Source: a virus. From it: DNA of 46,802 nt. Positions 1 to 7,278 of the stretch are shown here, in pieces. The stretch spans positions 1-46,802 of the IMG/VR virus record IMGVR_UViG_3300045974_000591; one strand, 5' to 3'. The stretch's first letter is position 1. Every line of letters begins with the position of its first letter. The translations under genes and the position numbers were made by a program. The notes under the pieces were generated by a model. That model searched no databases, was not told the origin of the DNA, and saw nothing but the letters and a program-made list of their open reading frames with translations.

Positions 1-2
1 TA

Positions 3-290
3 ATAAATATATATGAGGCATTCAAGTTGATGGGAACCTCCGCTACTTTTTCTTTAAGTGGTACTAGTACAATGATAAATAAAAGTGGCGCACCCTTGTC
101 AATGCCATATACTATCCCAGGTAATTCTAGTTTTGCAATTGCATTGTATGGTCCTCCTATATACTTGTTACGAGCAAATAACTTTAAGTTTACACCCACT
201 TACGCCAATCAAAGAGCATTAAAATATGGCCCACGTAATGAGAGAAGAGAATCATATAGAAGGATGAGAGGTAATCCATGTCAGAGATAA
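3..290 (+). CDS. C-terminal part of a virion-type protein, cut by the window edge
   Basis: The reading frame is open from the first bases of the window to a stop at 290, so this is probably the end of a longer gene. An in-frame TTG-ATG pair at 27-32 could instead be a start, with GAGG at 15-18. The visible 96 or so residues are rich in Ser, Thr, Gly and Ala and end in an Arg-rich tail (RNERRESYRRMRGN). It overlaps the next gene by 13 bases, which suggests translational coupling. I do not recognise the family. Its position at the head of a block of small structural-looking genes suggests a virion protein, but that is only context. Confidence 0.5.
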   Translation: MNIYEAFKLMGTSATFSLSGTSTMINKSGAPLSMPYTIPGNSSFAIALYGPPIYLLRANNFKFTPTYANQRALKYGPRNERRESYRRMRGNPCQR

Positions 291-757
291 GACAAGAACT
301 TGTGGCAACTACCGGCCAATTTCAGGGGGCAGTTGACCTACGCAACATAGACTCAGGAGCGGCTAAAGCCCTGATGGGTACGTTCTCCAACAAGAAAGAT
401 ACGCTTCCGACTTCGGCTGGTAAGTGGACGTTGACTGCCATGACTGGTGCTGATTTAACCAACGCACCATACACTGCTTTGGATGTGGGCAATTCCATCC
501 ACTGTTTAATTACGGTAGAAACCACAGCATCTTCAGGCACCAACTTAATTGGCTGGGCATTGTACGACAGTGCTAACGCCTTAATTGGTTTAATAGAACC
601 CAAGGCTTTCATTCCTTCCACATATAGACGTGGAGCAGCCGGTCGTTATCAATGTCCTATTCTTATAGAGGACATATCATATGCCAGCAAGATAGCACCT
701 GTGTGTTCTGTTTATGTTGCTGGTGCTGACCTAATAGTTTATGCAATGCCACTATAA
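278..757 (+). CDS. Hypothetical virion-type protein, 159 aa
   Basis: The start ATG follows GAGG at a good distance inside the end of the preceding gene. The protein is rich in Ala, Thr and Gly with alternating hydrophobic residues, as in beta-sandwich virion proteins, and has no signal peptide or membrane segment. The base composition is clearly richer in G+C than most of the window, with many GCC, GGC and ACC codons. The strong SD of the next gene directly follows its stop. I do not recognise the family; a capsid decoration or tail-surface protein is possible, and a structural role is inferred only from sequence character and neighbours. Confidence 0.5.
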   Translation: MSEIRQELVATTGQFQGAVDLRNIDSGAAKALMGTFSNKKDTLPTSAGKWTLTAMTGADLTNAPYTALDVGNSIHCLITVETTASSGTNLIGWALYDSANALIGLIEPKAFIPSTYRRGAAGRYQCPILIEDISYASKIAPVCSVYVAGADLIVYAMPL

Positions 758-766
758 GGAGGTGCC

Positions 767-1249
767 ATGTTCGCCTTCTTTCCATATTTTGCTTATGAAG
801 GGCAAATTGCTTCAACTAGTAAATTCTGTCCTGCGCTTTATAAAGGAGTAACACCTATGGCCATCAAAAATCAAGCACTTGTCTTATCCTATCTTGCATG
901 GGATACTGTTAACAGTGTAGGCAAGACAGGAGATGCTGCCAATCACACTATTAAGATATTAGCAGATGGGTCTTTAATTACTCCTGCTGCCTCTCCTATA
1001 CAAGCTGATATAGGATTACCTGGAGTATACAAGATTAGCTTGACTAATGCTGAAATGAACTATAATTGTATTACTTTGGGAGGGCTATCTAGTACAGCCG
1101 GAGTGTCTTTGATTCCAGTTACAATAGTTACAGAGAGAGGAGTTCTTGCTAATATTGCTGGTACAACTTTTGATACAACTACTGATTCATTAGAAGCAAT
1201 TAGAAATCACGGTGATGTTGCTTGGGTCACTGGAGAAACTTGGAGTTAA
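767..1249 (+). CDS. Virion protein with a beta-rich domain seen in phage structural proteins
   Basis: Two starts are credible. The ATG at 767 follows a strong AAGGAGG. An in-frame ATG at 857 follows AAAGGAG with eight bases between, and would give a 130-residue product beginning MAIKNQALVL. The segment around residues 40-65 (AWDTVN..KTGDAANHTI) resembles a beta-rich module I recall from other phage structural proteins. The 30 residues before the second start (MFAFFPYFAYEG...) look unrelated, so either two forms are made or 767-856 is partly leader. The C-terminus (SLEAIRNHGDVAWVTGETWS) resembles the closing motif of phage fibre or adaptor modules. Family memory only; no search was done. Confidence 0.55.
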   Translation: MFAFFPYFAYEGQIASTSKFCPALYKGVTPMAIKNQALVLSYLAWDTVNSVGKTGDAANHTIKILADGSLITPAASPIQADIGLPGVYKISLTNAEMNYNCITLGGLSSTAGVSLIPVTIVTERGVLANIAGTTFDTTTDSLEAIRNHGDVAWVTGETWS

Positions 1250-1277
1250 AACAAAAATAAAAGGAGATTCACAAAAA

Positions 1278-1496
1278 ATGTCTAAAGAAATTAAACTGAA
1301 CGAAAAGACACAAGAGAAGGTTAAACAACTCTACAGTATCATGAAACAATCTGAAGCACAATTAGTGGGTTTATTAGAAACGTATTTGGATGCTATCGGT
1401 GAAAAGGGAAAGTGGCAAATCACTGAAGACTTAACCAAAGTTATTGTACAGGAAGCAGCCGTTGAAGATGATACTACCCAGGAGGGTACTGAATAA
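1278..1496 (+). CDS. Small charged helical protein, 72 aa
   Basis: The start ATG at 1278 was chosen because AAGGAG lies about 11 bases upstream; a longer in-frame extension to 1212 runs back through the previous gene and has no ribosome binding site. The product begins MSKEIKLNEK, is mostly Lys, Glu and Gln, looks helical throughout, and ends in an acidic tail (VEDDTTQEGTE). Its stop overlaps the next start by one base (TAATG), so translation is probably coupled. There is no recognisable domain. A small structural or chaperone-like protein is possible. Confidence 0.6.
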   Translation: MSKEIKLNEKTQEKVKQLYSIMKQSEAQLVGLLETYLDAIGEKGKWQITEDLTKVIVQEAAVEDDTTQEGTE

Positions 1497-1888
1497 TGGA
1501 ATTTTTCCTTTATAAACCAGAAGAAGTAAAAATTGGGGATACCGTTATTGGTAATGCTAGAACTAGATTTAGGGATACTGTCTTTTCAGCACATTCTAAT
1601 CAAATACCAACCCTAAATATTTATCCTGAAAAGGTTACAACATATTTAGATGGTAGAGATTTTTCGGAAGGCCTTGATGTGTTAAACGCATCAGTGGATG
1701 CAACAGAGTTAGGTAGATCCATAGATCTCTATCATCCTATTTTAGGAACAGTGGTTGGTACCATCACCATCGGAGAAATTATTGGTATTGTCTATTCACT
1801 CTGTATTGATACTGATAAGAGAAATGAAGAACGAATTGCTGCGGAATTAGCCGCGCAAGAAACAACAACTACGACAACTGTGTCGTAA
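1496..1888 (+). CDS. Hypothetical structural protein with a Thr-rich C-terminus, 130 aa
   Basis: The start overlaps the stop of the preceding gene (TAATG). The first 105 residues alternate beta-like hydrophobic stretches with charged turns and include a Gly/Ile/Val-rich segment near residues 80-100. The C-terminus is Ala/Glu-rich and finishes in six consecutive threonines (ETTTTTTVS). The same poly-Thr feature occurs at 21466-23256 and 43290-43360, which suggests a common kind of surface tail or linker in this virion. The function is unknown. Confidence 0.6.
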   Translation: MEFFLYKPEEVKIGDTVIGNARTRFRDTVFSAHSNQIPTLNIYPEKVTTYLDGRDFSEGLDVLNASVDATELGRSIDLYHPILGTVVGTITIGEIIGIVYSLCIDTDKRNEERIAAELAAQETTTTTTVS

Positions 1889-1904
1889 TAAAGGAGAAAT
1901 TAAA

Positions 1905-2405
1905 ATGCAAGAACAATTTACAAAAGGATCATTAAATGATTGGAATCTAGAACTTAATGTATGTTCGCTTAATGGGACACAGTATCCAGCACGCCCGGTT
2001 GCTGATCCTCCTTCATTCAGTTTTCCAACTATGCCATCTGGTAAACCGGGATTGAAAGTGCATCCCGGAAAATATTGGATGCTTGAAAATGGGCCCACTA
2101 GCCCTGCTCATAATGAGACAAATAAATACTTCCTTAGTGCGATGATTAATACTAAGGGTGGTGAAGTATCTTTGAAAACTTTGTGCCAGAAAGCTAATAA
2201 TGGATATATTACTATCTATCTTAAGACAGATAAATTTAATGAATTAGGAACAGGCAAAGGAGTAGCTACAGGATACACTACAAATTGGATGCCTTTGAAA
2301 TTCAATATTCCAGCTGGGCAATGTTTGATTACTATCTTCCTTTCAGGCGACGCTATGCAAACTGGTGCCGATATTAGTATTGATTCATTTGTGTTGCCAG
2401 ACTAA
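1905..2405 (+). CDS. Beta-rich protein, possibly carbohydrate-binding virion decoration, 166 aa
   Basis: The start ATG follows AAAGGAG. The protein begins with a polar segment (QEQFTKGSLNDWNLE) and continues as alternating beta strands. It ends in the pattern ISIDSFVLPD after an Asp/Gly-containing strand (SGDAMQTGADISID), which resembles the last strands of jelly-roll carbohydrate-binding modules. This is an impression from strand pattern, not a recognised family. It is the last gene of the left block; the composition becomes much more AT-rich directly after it, where a candidate promoter lies. Confidence 0.5.
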   Translation: MQEQFTKGSLNDWNLELNVCSLNGTQYPARPVADPPSFSFPTMPSGKPGLKVHPGKYWMLENGPTSPAHNETNKYFLSAMINTKGGEVSLKTLCQKANNGYITIYLKTDKFNELGTGKGVATGYTTNWMPLKFNIPAGQCLITIFLSGDAMQTGADISIDSFVLPD

Positions 2406-2409
2406 AAAT

Positions 2410-2433
2410 TTCTAATAATACATAGAAATAATA
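2410..2433 (+). promoter_or_regulatory. Candidate phage promoter, TTCTA-N7-ATAGAAATAATA
   Basis: The 65-base gap before the glycosyltransferase gene holds TTCTA (2410-2414) followed seven bases later by ATAGAAATAATA (2422-2433). The same arrangement occurs at 27634-27657 and, on the minus strand, at 20044-20069, each ahead of a gene in the matching direction. It does not look like a standard sigma-70 -35/-10 pair. Activity is inferred from recurrence and placement only. Confidence 0.45.
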
Positions 2434-2470
2434 TTTTAAAGTCGTTAAATATAAATAAAAAGGAAAGTAA

Positions 2471-3736
2471 ATGAACATTTCGATCTATACACCAACTCAC
2501 AATACTGAATATTTAAGAGATTTATATGATAGTATTAAAGATCAAAATTTTTTTGAGTGGGTAATAGTTCCTAATAATATGGCTGGATTTAATGATATTT
2601 ATTCTTTATTACATTATGATAAACGTATAAAAATATATCCATATGAAGGACCTAATTCTACTTGGGTTGGTGCATTGAAGAAATTTGCTGTATCAAAATG
2701 TCTAGGTGATGTTTATTTAGAAGTTGATCATGATGATTTATTAACTAGCAATACTATAGCACAAGTTGATGCTGTTTTTACTCAGCGTTCTGAAGTTGGT
2801 TTTGTTTATTCTAATACTGTTGAATTTAGAGAAGCTGACGGTGGAATGATTCCTAATAATGAGTATCCTTCTGCCGCTGGCTTCTTATATCGGGATTTTG
2901 AGTATAATGGATTTCATTTAAAAGAAATGTTATCATTTCCGCCGAATCACATCAGTATATCTCAAATATGGTATGCTCCAAATCATTTACGGGCTTGGCG
3001 ACGCGATGTATATCATGCAGCTGGTGGATATAATGAAAATATGAGAATATTAGATGATTTAGATTTAATGTGCAGAACATATTTTGTAACAGATTTTTAT
3101 CTCATTAATGAGCCACTTTATTTATATCGAATTACCGGCAAAAATTCTTGGTTAAATCCTGAAATAAATGCAGAAATTCAAATTAATGTTCCTCGTATTT
3201 TTAATATGTATATTCGGGATATGGCGGCAAAATGGTCTGATTCTCATTCACTTTTTAAATTAGATCTTGGTGGTGCCTTTAATTGTCATAATGGATATAC
3301 GTCAGTTGATTTAAAAGATGCTGATGTAATAACAGATTTAAATCAACCTTGGCCCTTTGAGGACAATTCAGTTGGTGTTATTATAGCTAATGATATTCTT
3401 GAACATCTCGCCGTTAAACTTCATGTAATAAAAGAAATATATCGAGTTTTAGTACATGGTGGTTTATTATTAGCACAAGTGCCTTCAACTGATGGTAGAG
3501 GGGCATTTCAAGATCCAACACATATTTCATATTATAATGAAAATAGTTTTTGGTACTATATCAATTCTGATTTAGCAAAATATATTGACACTCCAGTGAG
3601 ATTTCAAAAGATATTCTTATCAACTGAATTTCCAACAGAATGGCATAAACAAAATAATATTTCTTATACGAGGGCTCAATTATTAGCTCTTAAAGATGAA
3701 AATGGAGTTCGATATCCAGGATTAATTCAGATATAA
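2471..3736 (+). CDS. Bifunctional GT2-type glycosyltransferase / SAM methyltransferase, 421 aa
   Basis: The N-terminal half is a GT-A fold glycosyltransferase: it opens MNISIYTPTHN, has the metal/nucleotide-sugar motif VDHDD at residues 85-89, and an acceptor-region motif AWRRDVYHAAGGY near 175-187. The C-terminal half is a class I SAM-dependent methyltransferase: LDLGGAF (264-270) is motif I, VDL (279-281) is the acidic strand end, and PWPFEDNSVGVIIANDILEH (293-312) followed by EIYRVLVHGG (322-331) is typical of Methyltransf_11. It probably adds and then methylates a sugar. Likely targets are host surface polymer or phage virion proteins (the Thr-rich tails are candidates); the sequence does not settle this. 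It follows a candidate promoter and heads a new gene block. Confidence 0.8.
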   Translation: MNISIYTPTHNTEYLRDLYDSIKDQNFFEWVIVPNNMAGFNDIYSLLHYDKRIKIYPYEGPNSTWVGALKKFAVSKCLGDVYLEVDHDDLLTSNTIAQVDAVFTQRSEVGFVYSNTVEFREADGGMIPNNEYPSAAGFLYRDFEYNGFHLKEMLSFPPNHISISQIWYAPNHLRAWRRDVYHAAGGYNENMRILDDLDLMCRTYFVTDFYLINEPLYLYRITGKNSWLNPEINAEIQINVPRIFNMYIRDMAAKWSDSHSLFKLDLGGAFNCHNGYTSVDLKDADVITDLNQPWPFEDNSVGVIIANDILEHLAVKLHVIKEIYRVLVHGGLLLAQVPSTDGRGAFQDPTHISYYNENSFWYYINSDLAKYIDTPVRFQKIFLSTEFPTEWHKQNNISYTRAQLLALKDENGVRYPGLIQI

Positions 3737-3751
3737 CAGCAGTGAGGTCTT

Positions 3752-4129
3752 ATGGATTTTAATATTATTGATATTACTAATAAATTTGAACATATGTTAA
3801 AAGAGGGATTGTTAACAGTTGAAAAAGATATTGATGACATTAATGATAAAATGCATAAACATAATTTAGAATATATGGAATTTAAAACAAAAGCCGATAT
3901 AAAAGTTGCTTTAATTGATAAATTATTTGATGATTTAAAAACAGTTCAAACTTCGGTTTCTGAATTAAATAAAAAAATGGTTGAATATAATACTAAAATG
4001 ACCATATATATTTCTATTTTCAGTATTATTGCAACAACAGCTGGTGGCTTATGTGCTTATTCATTAGATAAAATTATTATGATTAGTAATTTATTAGGTA
4101 GAGCGGGAATTATATTAATTTCAAAATAA
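3752..4129 (+). CDS. Coiled-coil membrane-anchored protein, 125 aa
   Basis: SD is GAGG before the ATG. Residues 10-80 are heptad-like and charged (EKDIDDINDKMHKHN, LFDDLKTVQTSVSELNKKM), predicting a coiled coil. Residues 83-104 are a membrane segment (MTIYISIFSIIATTAGGL), followed by a short Ile-rich tail. The layout, a cytoplasmic coiled coil followed by one transmembrane helix, is found in phage membrane proteins of lysis or superinfection-exclusion modules, but no family is recognisable. It lies next to other membrane/coiled-coil genes at 4946-5750. Confidence 0.6.
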   Translation: MDFNIIDITNKFEHMLKEGLLTVEKDIDDINDKMHKHNLEYMEFKTKADIKVALIDKLFDDLKTVQTSVSELNKKMVEYNTKMTIYISIFSIIATTAGGLCAYSLDKIIMISNLLGRAGIILISK

Positions 4130-4153
4130 ACTTAAATTATAGGTGTTATATAT

Positions 4154-4933
4154 ATGTCAATAGAAGATGGATTTAATCAGCCGAAAAAAAGCAGATTAAA
4201 AGAGTGGATGGAAAAAAATCATCAAGATATTTCCCAATTAAAAACTTTAGCCATTGGCATTCAAGAAAAAGAGTTAGCATTTCAAAATGAATTTAGAAAT
4301 ATTAAAACAATATTCCACACTTGTCCTATGCCATTATTTATTAAAAATAAAGGACATCAATATATTGAAGTAAATAAAGCTTTTGAAATATTTCTAAATA
4401 TGACTAATGAACAAATTATTAATCGAACAAACGAAGAAATATTTACTGATAAAAAACTGAATGAACAATTATTTGAAATAGAAAAGAAATTATTTGAAAA
4501 TGGTGGGATTGATTGTTTACATGTTTGTCATATTAAAGAATATCAATTTCGTTATTGGACAATACATGAAACAACTTATCGTAATATAACTACTTCAGTT
4601 TCTGGTATTGTTGGATATATACAAAATACAACTAAATTTATTAAACAATATAAAATTTATAAAAAAATTATGAATATTTCACCAGTTCCAATGATTCTAA
4701 TTTCAAAAAATAATAAAATATTAGATATAAATCAATCTGCATTAACTTTATTAGAATATAACCCATTAGATTATAACAATCATAATTTTTATAATTTAGA
4801 TATTATACATGAAAATAAAGATACTCATGAAATTGAAATTAAATATAGCAGTGGCGAAAAAATAAAAAATAATATTGTATTTAGTCCATTTATTGTAACT
4901 GATTGTGAATATACATTAATTAGTATTTTATAA
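4154..4933 (+). CDS. Protein with two PAS-like sensor domains, 259 aa
   Basis: After a charged helical start (residues 1-50) come two PAS-like units. The first begins IFHTCPMPLFIKN (53-65) and continues with EVNKAFEIFLNMTNEQIINR. The second begins IMNISPVPMILISKNN (172-187) and continues ILDINQSALTLLEY. The repeated pattern hydrophobic-x-x-x-P-x-P followed by a strand and then N-x-A/S-helix is characteristic of PAS folds, which bind small ligands or mediate protein contacts. No histidine kinase, GGDEF or helix-turn-helix output domain follows; the protein ends just after the second PAS. It could modulate a host sensor or signalling complex. The assignment rests on motif pattern alone. Confidence 0.65.
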   Translation: MSIEDGFNQPKKSRLKEWMEKNHQDISQLKTLAIGIQEKELAFQNEFRNIKTIFHTCPMPLFIKNKGHQYIEVNKAFEIFLNMTNEQIINRTNEEIFTDKKLNEQLFEIEKKLFENGGIDCLHVCHIKEYQFRYWTIHETTYRNITTSVSGIVGYIQNTTKFIKQYKIYKKIMNISPVPMILISKNNKILDINQSALTLLEYNPLDYNNHNFYNLDIIHENKDTHEIEIKYSSGEKIKNNIVFSPFIVTDCEYTLISIL

Positions 4934-4945
4934 CGAGGGATAAAA

Positions 4946-5344
4946 ATGGAAGAAATAAAAACACCATTTACTGATTTTATTAATAATATAAAAAATTCAT
5001 CTTTAACAACAAAAACTATTGTTGGTGCTATATTATTTGTAATTATAGTAGTAGTTATAAATGTGACATTTGCCAAAAAATATGTCGAAGCCCAAATAGT
5101 TCAAACAACAACTACACAAGTTCAAAAAGCTATCGATAAATCAACGAAAGGCCAAATTCAAACATTACAAGATCAAATTACAGCATTAAATAAAACTATA
5201 TCTGAAAATGATAAAAAAAGAAAAGAACTCGATACTAAATTAGCGGGTATTAATAAAAGAAAAGCTGCAGTTAAGAAACCACAAAATAATGCTGAAATAG
5301 TTGGTCGGTTGGGAGGTCATGGTTATGAAGTTATTAGTGAGTAA
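4946..5344 (+). CDS. Membrane-anchored coiled-coil protein, possible inner-membrane spanin, 132 aa
   Basis: One N-terminal transmembrane helix (residues 24-43, IVGAILFVIIVVVINVTF) follows a 23-residue charged head. A long coiled coil then covers about 45-112 (TQVQKAIDKSTKGQ, LNKTISENDKKRKEL). This topology, N-in with a periplasmic coiled coil, matches Rz-like inner-membrane spanins. The next gene starts inside its 3' end, like Rz/Rz1 overlaps. There is no sequence signature that proves a spanin, and a coiled-coil membrane protein of another kind remains possible. Confidence 0.5.
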   Translation: MEEIKTPFTDFINNIKNSSLTTKTIVGAILFVIIVVVINVTFAKKYVEAQIVQTTTTQVQKAIDKSTKGQIQTLQDQITALNKTISENDKKRKELDTKLAGINKRKAAVKKPQNNAEIVGRLGGHGYEVISE

Positions 5345-5750
5345 TTTATTACTTATTTTTTTATTACTTAATATTATCTCTCCATCATTAGTATCCGCAA
5401 AAACAATTGCACCATTATCTCCTAAAGTATGTTTTACAGAAGAAACAGCTGCACAATTAACTGTTGATCTTGATCAATGTGAAATACAAAAAGAAGAAAT
5501 TGAAGTAGTTAAACAACAGAATGTTTTATTAATACAAAATATTGAATTATATAAAAAAGAAATTGAATTACAAAAGCAACAAATTGAAGTATTATTACAG
5601 ACGGTTAATGATTATAAAGGATTAGTTAAAACTCAACAAGAACAATATACAAAAATAATTGAAGATAATAAACCATCAACCATCAAAACTATAATTAATT
5701 ACATTGCAATTGCTGCAGGTGGATTTGTTATGGGAATGCTACTACACTAA
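5325..5750 (+). CDS. Exported coiled-coil protein with C-terminal membrane helix, possible spanin partner, 141 aa
   Basis: The ATG at 5325 was chosen because GGGAGG sits eight bases upstream; the ATG at 5319 would be only two bases from the SD. The product begins with a signal peptide (MKLLVSNLLLIFLLLNII) with a likely cut after VSA at residue 25. A coiled coil covers about 40-115 (IEVVKQQNVLLIQNIEL), and a C-terminal membrane helix covers 123-140. It overlaps the upstream coiled-coil gene by 20 bases. There is no lipobox cysteine at the signal-peptide end, which argues against a classical outer-membrane spanin. The pair may span the envelope, but function is inference. Confidence 0.5.
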   Translation: MKLLVSNLLLIFLLLNIISPSLVSAKTIAPLSPKVCFTEETAAQLTVDLDQCEIQKEEIEVVKQQNVLLIQNIELYKKEIELQKQQIEVLLQTVNDYKGLVKTQQEQYTKIIEDNKPSTIKTIINYIAIAAGGFVMGMLLH

Positions 5751-5776
5751 AAATACAAAAGTGAGGATTTAAGAAA

Positions 5777-5959
5777 ATGGCAAATGTAGAAAACAAAAAA
5801 TTGGTATGTAAAGATTGTAATTCTGAATTTGAATTTGCTGCTGGAGAACAATTATTCTATACAGAGCGACAATTTCCCGATCCTGTTCGATGTACTGTTT
5901 GTCGTAAAGCTAAAAAGAGCAAGCAGGAAAAAACACAACAACAAGCAGCATCTGCTTAA
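5777..5959 (+). CDS. Probable zinc-ribbon protein, 60 aa
   Basis: The sequence contains C-x2-C near residues 11-14 (CKDC) and C-x2-C near 39-42 (CTVC), separated by EFAAGEQLFYTERQF. This is the pattern of the small 'probable zinc-ribbon' family (zf-trcl type), found in bacteria and phages. The tail is Lys/Gln/Ala-rich. SD is GTGAGG upstream. Such proteins usually bind nucleic acid or protein through the zinc site. It is followed after three bases by an endonuclease gene with no SD of its own. Confidence 0.75.
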   Translation: MANVENKKLVCKDCNSEFEFAAGEQLFYTERQFPDPVRCTVCRKAKKSKQEKTQQQAASA

Positions 5960-5962
5960 TAC

Positions 5963-6340
5963 ATGCCAAGAAAAAGATGTTACATTGGTTCTAAAAGATG
6001 TTCAAAAGGTGAAAAAAGAATATCTGATTTTCTATTAGAATATAATATCGTTCATAAAAAAGAACAGACTTTTTCTACATGCCTAAGTAAAAAAGGTAAT
6101 CCATTGAGGTTTGATTTTTATTTGAATGATTATAATATTTTAATAGAATATCAAGGACAACACCACTATAAACCCATAAATAAATATCGCCGAGCAAAAA
6201 CAGTTCATAATCAGACTGTGATTCATGATAATATTAAAAAAGAATTTATAGGACTTCATAATCTAACATTAATTGAAATACATTATTCTGATTATGATAA
6301 AATTGAAAGTATCTTAAAAGAGAAGTTAAACCTAATTTAA
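5963..6340 (+). CDS. PD-(D/E)XK (Vsr/DUF559-like) endonuclease, possibly a free-standing homing enzyme, 125 aa
   Basis: Key motifs are GEKRISDFLLEYNI (residues 15-28), a helix with the conserved E; RFDFYLNDYNILIEYQGQHH (48-67), containing the D and the E-x-Q of the nuclease core; and an Ile/Glu strand near the end (LTLIEIHYSD). This layout occurs in small Vsr-like nucleases often found in phages as mobile, free-standing endonucleases. The start lies three bases after the zinc-ribbon stop with no clear SD, so it is probably translated by coupling. A role in mobility is an inference; DNA repair or recombination is an alternative. Confidence 0.7.
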   Translation: MPRKRCYIGSKRCSKGEKRISDFLLEYNIVHKKEQTFSTCLSKKGNPLRFDFYLNDYNILIEYQGQHHYKPINKYRRAKTVHNQTVIHDNIKKEFIGLHNLTLIEIHYSDYDKIESILKEKLNLI

Positions 6341-6352
6341 GGAGAATCTATT

Positions 6353-6541
6353 ATGTTTGGACCGGACGAATTAACTGAAGTAAGTTCTAAAGATATGGGG
6401 GATTTCGATAGTCCTACTGAAGGTCATTCAGTTGCTACTATTTATGGTATCCCTAACGATTTAGATCAGGCATTTGATAATGTTGGTGGTAATGTTGAAA
6501 CTATTGAGATTGACGGCAAATTTGAACCATTCTTTAAATAA
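6353..6541 (+). CDS. Small acidic hypothetical protein, 62 aa
   Basis: The ATG follows AAGGAG at a good distance. The product is strongly acidic (Asp/Glu with few Lys) and rich in Gly, Val and Thr, with no membrane segment. It begins MFGPDELTEVSSKDMGD. A 32-base near-palindrome follows 10 bases after the stop. No family is recognised. Acidic small phage proteins can be DNA mimics or structural; nothing here distinguishes these. Confidence 0.55.
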   Translation: MFGPDELTEVSSKDMGDFDSPTEGHSVATIYGIPNDLDQAFDNVGGNVETIEIDGKFEPFFK

Positions 6542-6551
6542 ACATAAACAT

Positions 6552-6583
6552 GGGGAGATATAATCAATTGATCATATCTCCCC
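6552..6583. other. 32-base near-palindromic hairpin between genes
   Basis: GGGGAGATAT (6552-6561) pairs with ATATCTCCCC (6574-6583), and the inner ATCAATTGAT also pairs, leaving one A-C mismatch. No T-run follows on the plus strand, so it is not a typical intrinsic terminator. It could be an RNA processing site, a weak terminator or an operator. It lies between the stop at 6541 and the SD of the gene starting at 6607. Confidence 0.6.
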
Positions 6584-6606
6584 AAAATAAAAAGGAACAT
6601 AAAAAA

Positions 6607-7227
6607 ATGCAAACAGAAATTATAGATGAAATTAATGAAATGCCTAAACTTAATGGGAATTCAACAATACCGAATATTAATGAAATTAGATCGAGACAAC
6701 AAAATCGGAATGAAGAACGAGAAAAACAAAAAGAATTAGAAAAAAGAAAAAAATATTTAAATTCTTATGTTCCTCGTTATGAGTTAATGGCTTTAGTTAA
6801 AATTTTAGAATCCATTAAACAAAGATTATTTCAATCGGAAATTCTTAATGCAGCATTAGAAAGAATTATTGTTGATAATAAAATTGCGACAAGAGATGAA
6901 ATTAATAATGCGTTTACATTTGAAGCAAAACGATCACAAATATTTACTGAAATAAATAATAATACTAATAATTATGATGATCGAATTACTCAATGTACTG
7001 AATATGAAATTGATATAAATGTCACTTCAATTCCACAACAAATTTTAGATGATGCTATATTAACAGATGAGCAAAAAATTTCATATGCATTAAGTAATAA
7101 TATTCAAATTCTTTTAGATCATTTTTCCGATAAAATAAATTCACAAGAACAATCTAATCTTATTTTATTCCCGGATAAAAAGATCATTTTAATGGAACAA
7201 CAACCTGCGAAAGAATTGATTTTATAA
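6607..7227 (+). CDS. Hypothetical helical protein, 206 aa
   Basis: The start ATG at 6607 follows AAAAAGGA; an in-frame ATG at 6550 lies at the edge of the hairpin, has no SD, and was rejected. The protein begins MQTEIIDEINEMPK, has a highly charged helical stretch about residues 30-50 (RNEEREKQKELEKRKKY), then mixed helices, and ends acidic/hydrophobic. No membrane segment or catalytic motif was recognised. A good hairpin terminator follows the stop. Confidence 0.55.
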   Translation: MQTEIIDEINEMPKLNGNSTIPNINEIRSRQQNRNEEREKQKELEKRKKYLNSYVPRYELMALVKILESIKQRLFQSEILNAALERIIVDNKIATRDEINNAFTFEAKRSQIFTEINNNTNNYDDRITQCTEYEIDINVTSIPQQILDDAILTDEQKISYALSNNIQILLDHFSDKINSQEQSNLILFPDKKIILMEQQPAKELIL

Positions 7228-7231
7228 AAAT

Positions 7232-7267
7232 AAAGATGATATAGTTAAAACCTATATCATCTTTTTT
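7232..7267 (+). terminator. Rho-independent terminator
   Basis: AAAGATGATATAG (7232-7244) pairs perfectly with CTATATCATCTTT (7252-7264) around a seven-base loop, and the T-run extends to 7267. It lies five bases after a stop codon and just before the SD of the next gene. Confidence 0.8.
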
Positions 7268-7278
7268 AAGGAGTATAT

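Noticed and set aside
322-621. Minus-strand ORF of 99 codons
   Set aside because: It lies wholly within the 278-757 gene, has no SD and no neighbours on that strand.
1212-1277. In-frame extension of the 1278 gene into the previous gene
   Set aside because: No SD upstream; ATG 1278 follows AAGGAG.
2450-2457. TATAAATA, the T4 late promoter motif, before the glycosyltransferase gene
   Set aside because: Transcription would begin too close to the start codon to include the SD; such AT-rich strings also occur by chance here.
6550-6606. In-frame upstream extension of the 6607 gene
   Set aside because: The start ATG sits at the edge of a strong hairpin with no SD, while ATG 6607 has AAAAAGGA.
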